Source of the DNA: Phyllostachys edulis
Lineage: Eukaryota; Streptophyta; Magnoliopsida; Poales; Poaceae
Direction: 5' to 3'
Assembly: GCA_036346405.1 (NCBI GenBank)
Contig: CM070551.1
Span: 58,174,488 to 58,238,487 of the forward strand
Length of the DNA: 64,000 nt
Shown here: in pieces, positions 62,201 through 64,000 of the stretch
Layout of the letters: the number at the start of each line of letters is the position of its first letter
Position numbering within the stretch: position 1 is the first letter of the stretch
Translations under genes and position numbers: made by a program
The notes under the pieces: model-generated
Told to the model about the DNA's origin: nothing
Seen by the model: the letters and a program-made list of their open reading frames with translations, nothing else
Database searches by the model: none

Positions 62201-62651
62201 GAGAACAAGACCAAGGGTGTCCAAACCCACCACACCAGTAGTAGCCCTCGGCATCCATCGCAGAGCACTAGAACTAGCCATTTTCATCACAGAGCAAGGA
62301 GGGTAGAGACAGAGAGGGACCTTAGTACAGCGCAACCACCAGCACAACCACCAGCAGAACCCTCATCCATTTCCTTTACCTTGCATAAATCACACAAACA
62401 TCAGGACACAACTTAAGGCTCATGCACATAAAAATCAAACTCAACAAAAGACATTAAGCTAACAGATCTAGAGGAGAATAGAGGGAGGATGGGGAAAGCA
62501 AAGCCCGGCCAGGGCCCTAGCGGGGCGCAAAGGGTCGGGCGGCGACGGCGACGAGGTCGAGCGGCGGCGTCGAGGTGGGGAGGGGAACGTAGTTAGGGCG
62601 GGCGCAAATCCTAGCGGAGCTGGGGAGTGACGAGATTTGGGCATCACCGTA
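62201..62651. other. Unclassified sequence inside the CACTA-like element
   Basis: 62201-62460 is unremarkable. 62470-62640 is GC-rich with a phrase gcgcaaatcctagcggagct..ggggagtgacgag that recurs in altered order at 62807-62840. It could be a captured gene fragment, but no protein is recognised. Confidence 0.4.
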
Positions 62652-62733
62652 GTTGTGGCACAATGGTGACGCTGAAAAAGACACTCTTATCGTACGAGTG
62701 TCTTTTGTAGTGTCACCGGCCGTATGCCACAAC
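62652..62733. repeat. Short hairpin of 82 bp
   Basis: Arms gttgtggca..ggtgac..aaaagacactc and gagtgtctttt..gtcacc..tgccacaac face each other around ttatcgtac. Small asymmetric loops interrupt the stem. The fold is of MITE or small-RNA precursor size. Confidence 0.7.
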
Positions 62734-62910
62734 CGTCAGCGACGGGAAGAATGGCGGCGTCAGCAGCGACGGGGAGGGGAGGAACGGACGAGAGTAAGGC
62801 CGCTGGGGAGTGACGAGTTAGAGCGCAAACCCTAGCGGCTGGCTGGGCTAGCTTCTACTTATAAAGAGACTTATCAGAGAAGGTTCTATTATGGAACAGT
62901 CAGTGATAAT

Positions 62911-63130
62911 TATCACAGACGGTTCCATAATGGAACCGTCTGTGATATGGCACATATCACAGACGGTTCCATAATAGAACCGTCCGTGATATGGCACATA
63001 TCACAGACGGTTCCATAATAGAACCGTCCGTGATATTGTACATATCACAGACGGTTCCATTATGGAACCGTCCGTGATATGTCCCATATCACAGACTGTT
63101 CCATAATGGAACTGTCTGTGAAATGGTTTT
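62911..63130. repeat. 44-bp palindromic tandem array, five units
   Basis: Units start with tatcacagac at 62911, 62955, 62999, 63043 and 63087, exactly 44 bp apart. Each contains a near-perfect palindrome (atcacagacggttccata facing tatggaaccgtctgtgat) and a short spacer such as atggcac. These are the subterminal motifs of the CACTA-like element in concentrated form. Confidence 0.92.
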
Positions 63131-63137
63131 TTCTCAA

Positions 63138-63216
63138 GTATATATATATACATGACATGAAGAAATTACATGTTTATATTAAAAAAAGCATAAACTGATA
63201 ATTAAACAAGGTTTTT
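63138..63216. other. AT-rich spacer
   Basis: A tatatata run and A-rich sequence between the CACTA-like right end and the stop of the minus-strand ORF. Nothing else is seen. Confidence 0.5.
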
Positions 63217-63629
63217 CTAGTGGCGAAGGTAGGCTGCTATCTCCATCTGCAATACTTCATAGGCGGCGGTGTCGGCATCGGACGGTTCCTGATCATCAGC
63301 GAATGAAGCCTGAAATGCGTCCACCCGTTGACGTGCTCGTTCGAGTGTCTCCCGATCACCCTCGGACTGTTGAACCAAGAAGAATTGAGCCCATAGGCTC
63401 TCTTCCCTTGCTTGAGGGGTCGGCACCGTCGACTCGATCGTCGCTGCCGCCTCGATTTCACGAGCCCCAAAGGACGGCAAGCCTCCTGGAGACGTGCAAC
63501 GTCATTTTGGAGGACTACGTCGATGACGCGGTAAACTCGCCGAAAGTGGGAGATCACCCGGAAGACACGGCGGAGGAGGATGTCAAGACGGCGGAAGGTG
63601 GCCGTCACCTGCTCCGGCAAATTCTCCAT
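63217..63629 (-). CDS. Small hypothetical protein, coiled-coil-like, one apparent frameshift
   Basis: The ATG at 63629 opens MENLPEQVTATFRRLDILLR and runs to about 63475. A one-base shift then leads to a second frame through FGAREIEAAATIES, REESLWAQFFLVQQSEGDRE and AYEVLQMEIAAYLRH, stopping at 63217. Together they give about 135 residues rich in Leu, Arg, Glu and Ala with heptad-like spacing, and the codons are GC-rich, unlike the AT-rich neighbours. A minus-strand TATA box lies 195 bp upstream. I do not recognise the family. It may belong to a transposon that extends beyond the window, or be a small host gene. Function unknown. Confidence 0.5.
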
Positions 63630-63823
63630 GGCGAGAGGAGTGAAGACATCTGTTGATCAAAGCAAAGTGTTCTTCGCAAAGACAGTTCAACGTACTGCCG
63701 AGAGAGGTGCTTTCGGCGGTTGGGCAGAAGGCCAACAATCTGCGGCGACAAGGAAGAGGCAGCCATTGATCTGTTTTTTTTATGAGTATGTAGGGGATGA
63801 TCATCTTGGATGGCGGATGATCC

Positions 63824-63831
63824 TTTTTATA
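63824..63831 (-). promoter_or_regulatory. TATA box of the small hypothetical gene
   Basis: TATAAAAA on the minus strand within TTGTTTTATAAAAAGGATC, 195 bp before the ATG at 63629. The position suits a leader of about 160 bases. Confidence 0.5.
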
Positions 63832-63860
63832 AAACAAGGAATAAATTCGGAGCGTGATAC

Positions 63861-63960
63861 GAAGAGACGCATCGGGGAGCCGAAGCGGATCGATGCGATG
63901 ATCGAGAAGAGACGCATCGGGGAGCCGAAGCGGATGGCGACGAACAGACGCATCGGCCGG
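63861..63960. repeat. 30-bp direct repeats upstream of the small gene
   Basis: gaagagacgcatcggggagc plus cgaagcggat occurs identically at 63861-63890 and 63906-63935, with a shortened third copy (gaacagacgcatcgg) at 63942. It lies just upstream of the TATA box on the minus strand and could be a repeated promoter element. Confidence 0.75.
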
Positions 63961-64000
63961 CGATGAAGAAACTCGATCGCGCTGGAGCGATATTATCACA

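Larger units (their letters stand above)
61030..63137. mobile_element. CACTA-like non-autonomous element
   Basis: The left end CACTACTACAGAAAAGGC is followed by copies of tcacagacggtt. The right side carries the same word in inverted order, ending tgtctgtgaaatggttttttctcaagta, close to the complement of the left end but lacking the last GTG. The left flank is an LTR, but its continuation is not seen on the right, so the right limit is tentative. No transposase is inside. The interior holds a long inverted repeat, a 79-bp tandem repeat, a small hairpin and a palindromic 44-bp array. Confidence 0.65.

Noticed and set aside
62911..63130. CRISPR-like regular repeat
   Set aside because: Spacing is regular, but the 'spacers' are the same short words, the repeat is itself a palindrome of a transposon end motif, and the context is plant nuclear DNA.

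Overview
The window is plant nuclear DNA from a grass, most likely rice or a close Oryza relative. The evidence is CACTA, Sirevirus-type copia, gypsy, LINE and Stowaway elements packed inside one another, plus one intact-looking host gene, a non-RD leucine-rich-repeat receptor kinase of the XA21/FLS2 (LRR-XII) class. No rRNA, tRNA, CRISPR or bacterial-type feature was seen. The species assignment is inference.

Positions 1-5020 hold a decayed CACTA transposase on the minus strand with its fold-back subterminal repeats. Positions 5130-28050 are one nested block. An old copia element (3' LTR, 3' noncoding region, RNase H end) was split twice: by a very long gypsy-type LTR (6786-16018), itself split by a 3.7 kb solo LTR with a perfect GTGGG target duplication (11495-15239), and by a complete younger Sirevirus-type copia element (16393-27516, duplication CATAC, PBS, PPT, gag-pol with many frame breaks).

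Positions 28064-51551 are a tandem array of six large units (about 3.3 to 4.4 kb). Each carries a block dense in GTTTC/GAAAC, a GC-rich segment and a Stowaway MITE. Units A and B add a 0.7 kb GC-rich insert; units C, D and E add about 1.8 kb that includes a dead copia RNase H fragment. Unit A still preserves a MITE-free site. Shared variants are distributed among units in a way that implies exchange between them. The array stops about 90 bp before the TATA box of the receptor kinase gene (51718-55235), so repeat DNA makes up nearly all of that gene's visible upstream sequence. The gene has one intron, and its reading frame is broken in the kinase domain and locally scrambled in one LRR; real decay and consensus error are both possible.

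Positions 55300-64000 are again retroelement wreckage: an LTR-like fragment, the 5' end of a short-LTR copia element, the 5' end of a gypsy element on the opposite strand, a 5'-truncated LINE and another gypsy LTR piece. They end with a CACTA-like non-autonomous element (61030 to about 63137) that contains a 215-bp-arm inverted repeat, a 79-bp tandem repeat, a small hairpin and a 44-bp palindromic array. A small coiled-coil-like ORF with its own TATA box lies at the right edge.

Apart from the receptor kinase, and possibly the small terminal ORF, nothing here looks like an expressed host gene. The main interest is structural: the upstream array of an immune-type receptor, and the hairpin-forming elements that could feed small-RNA pathways.
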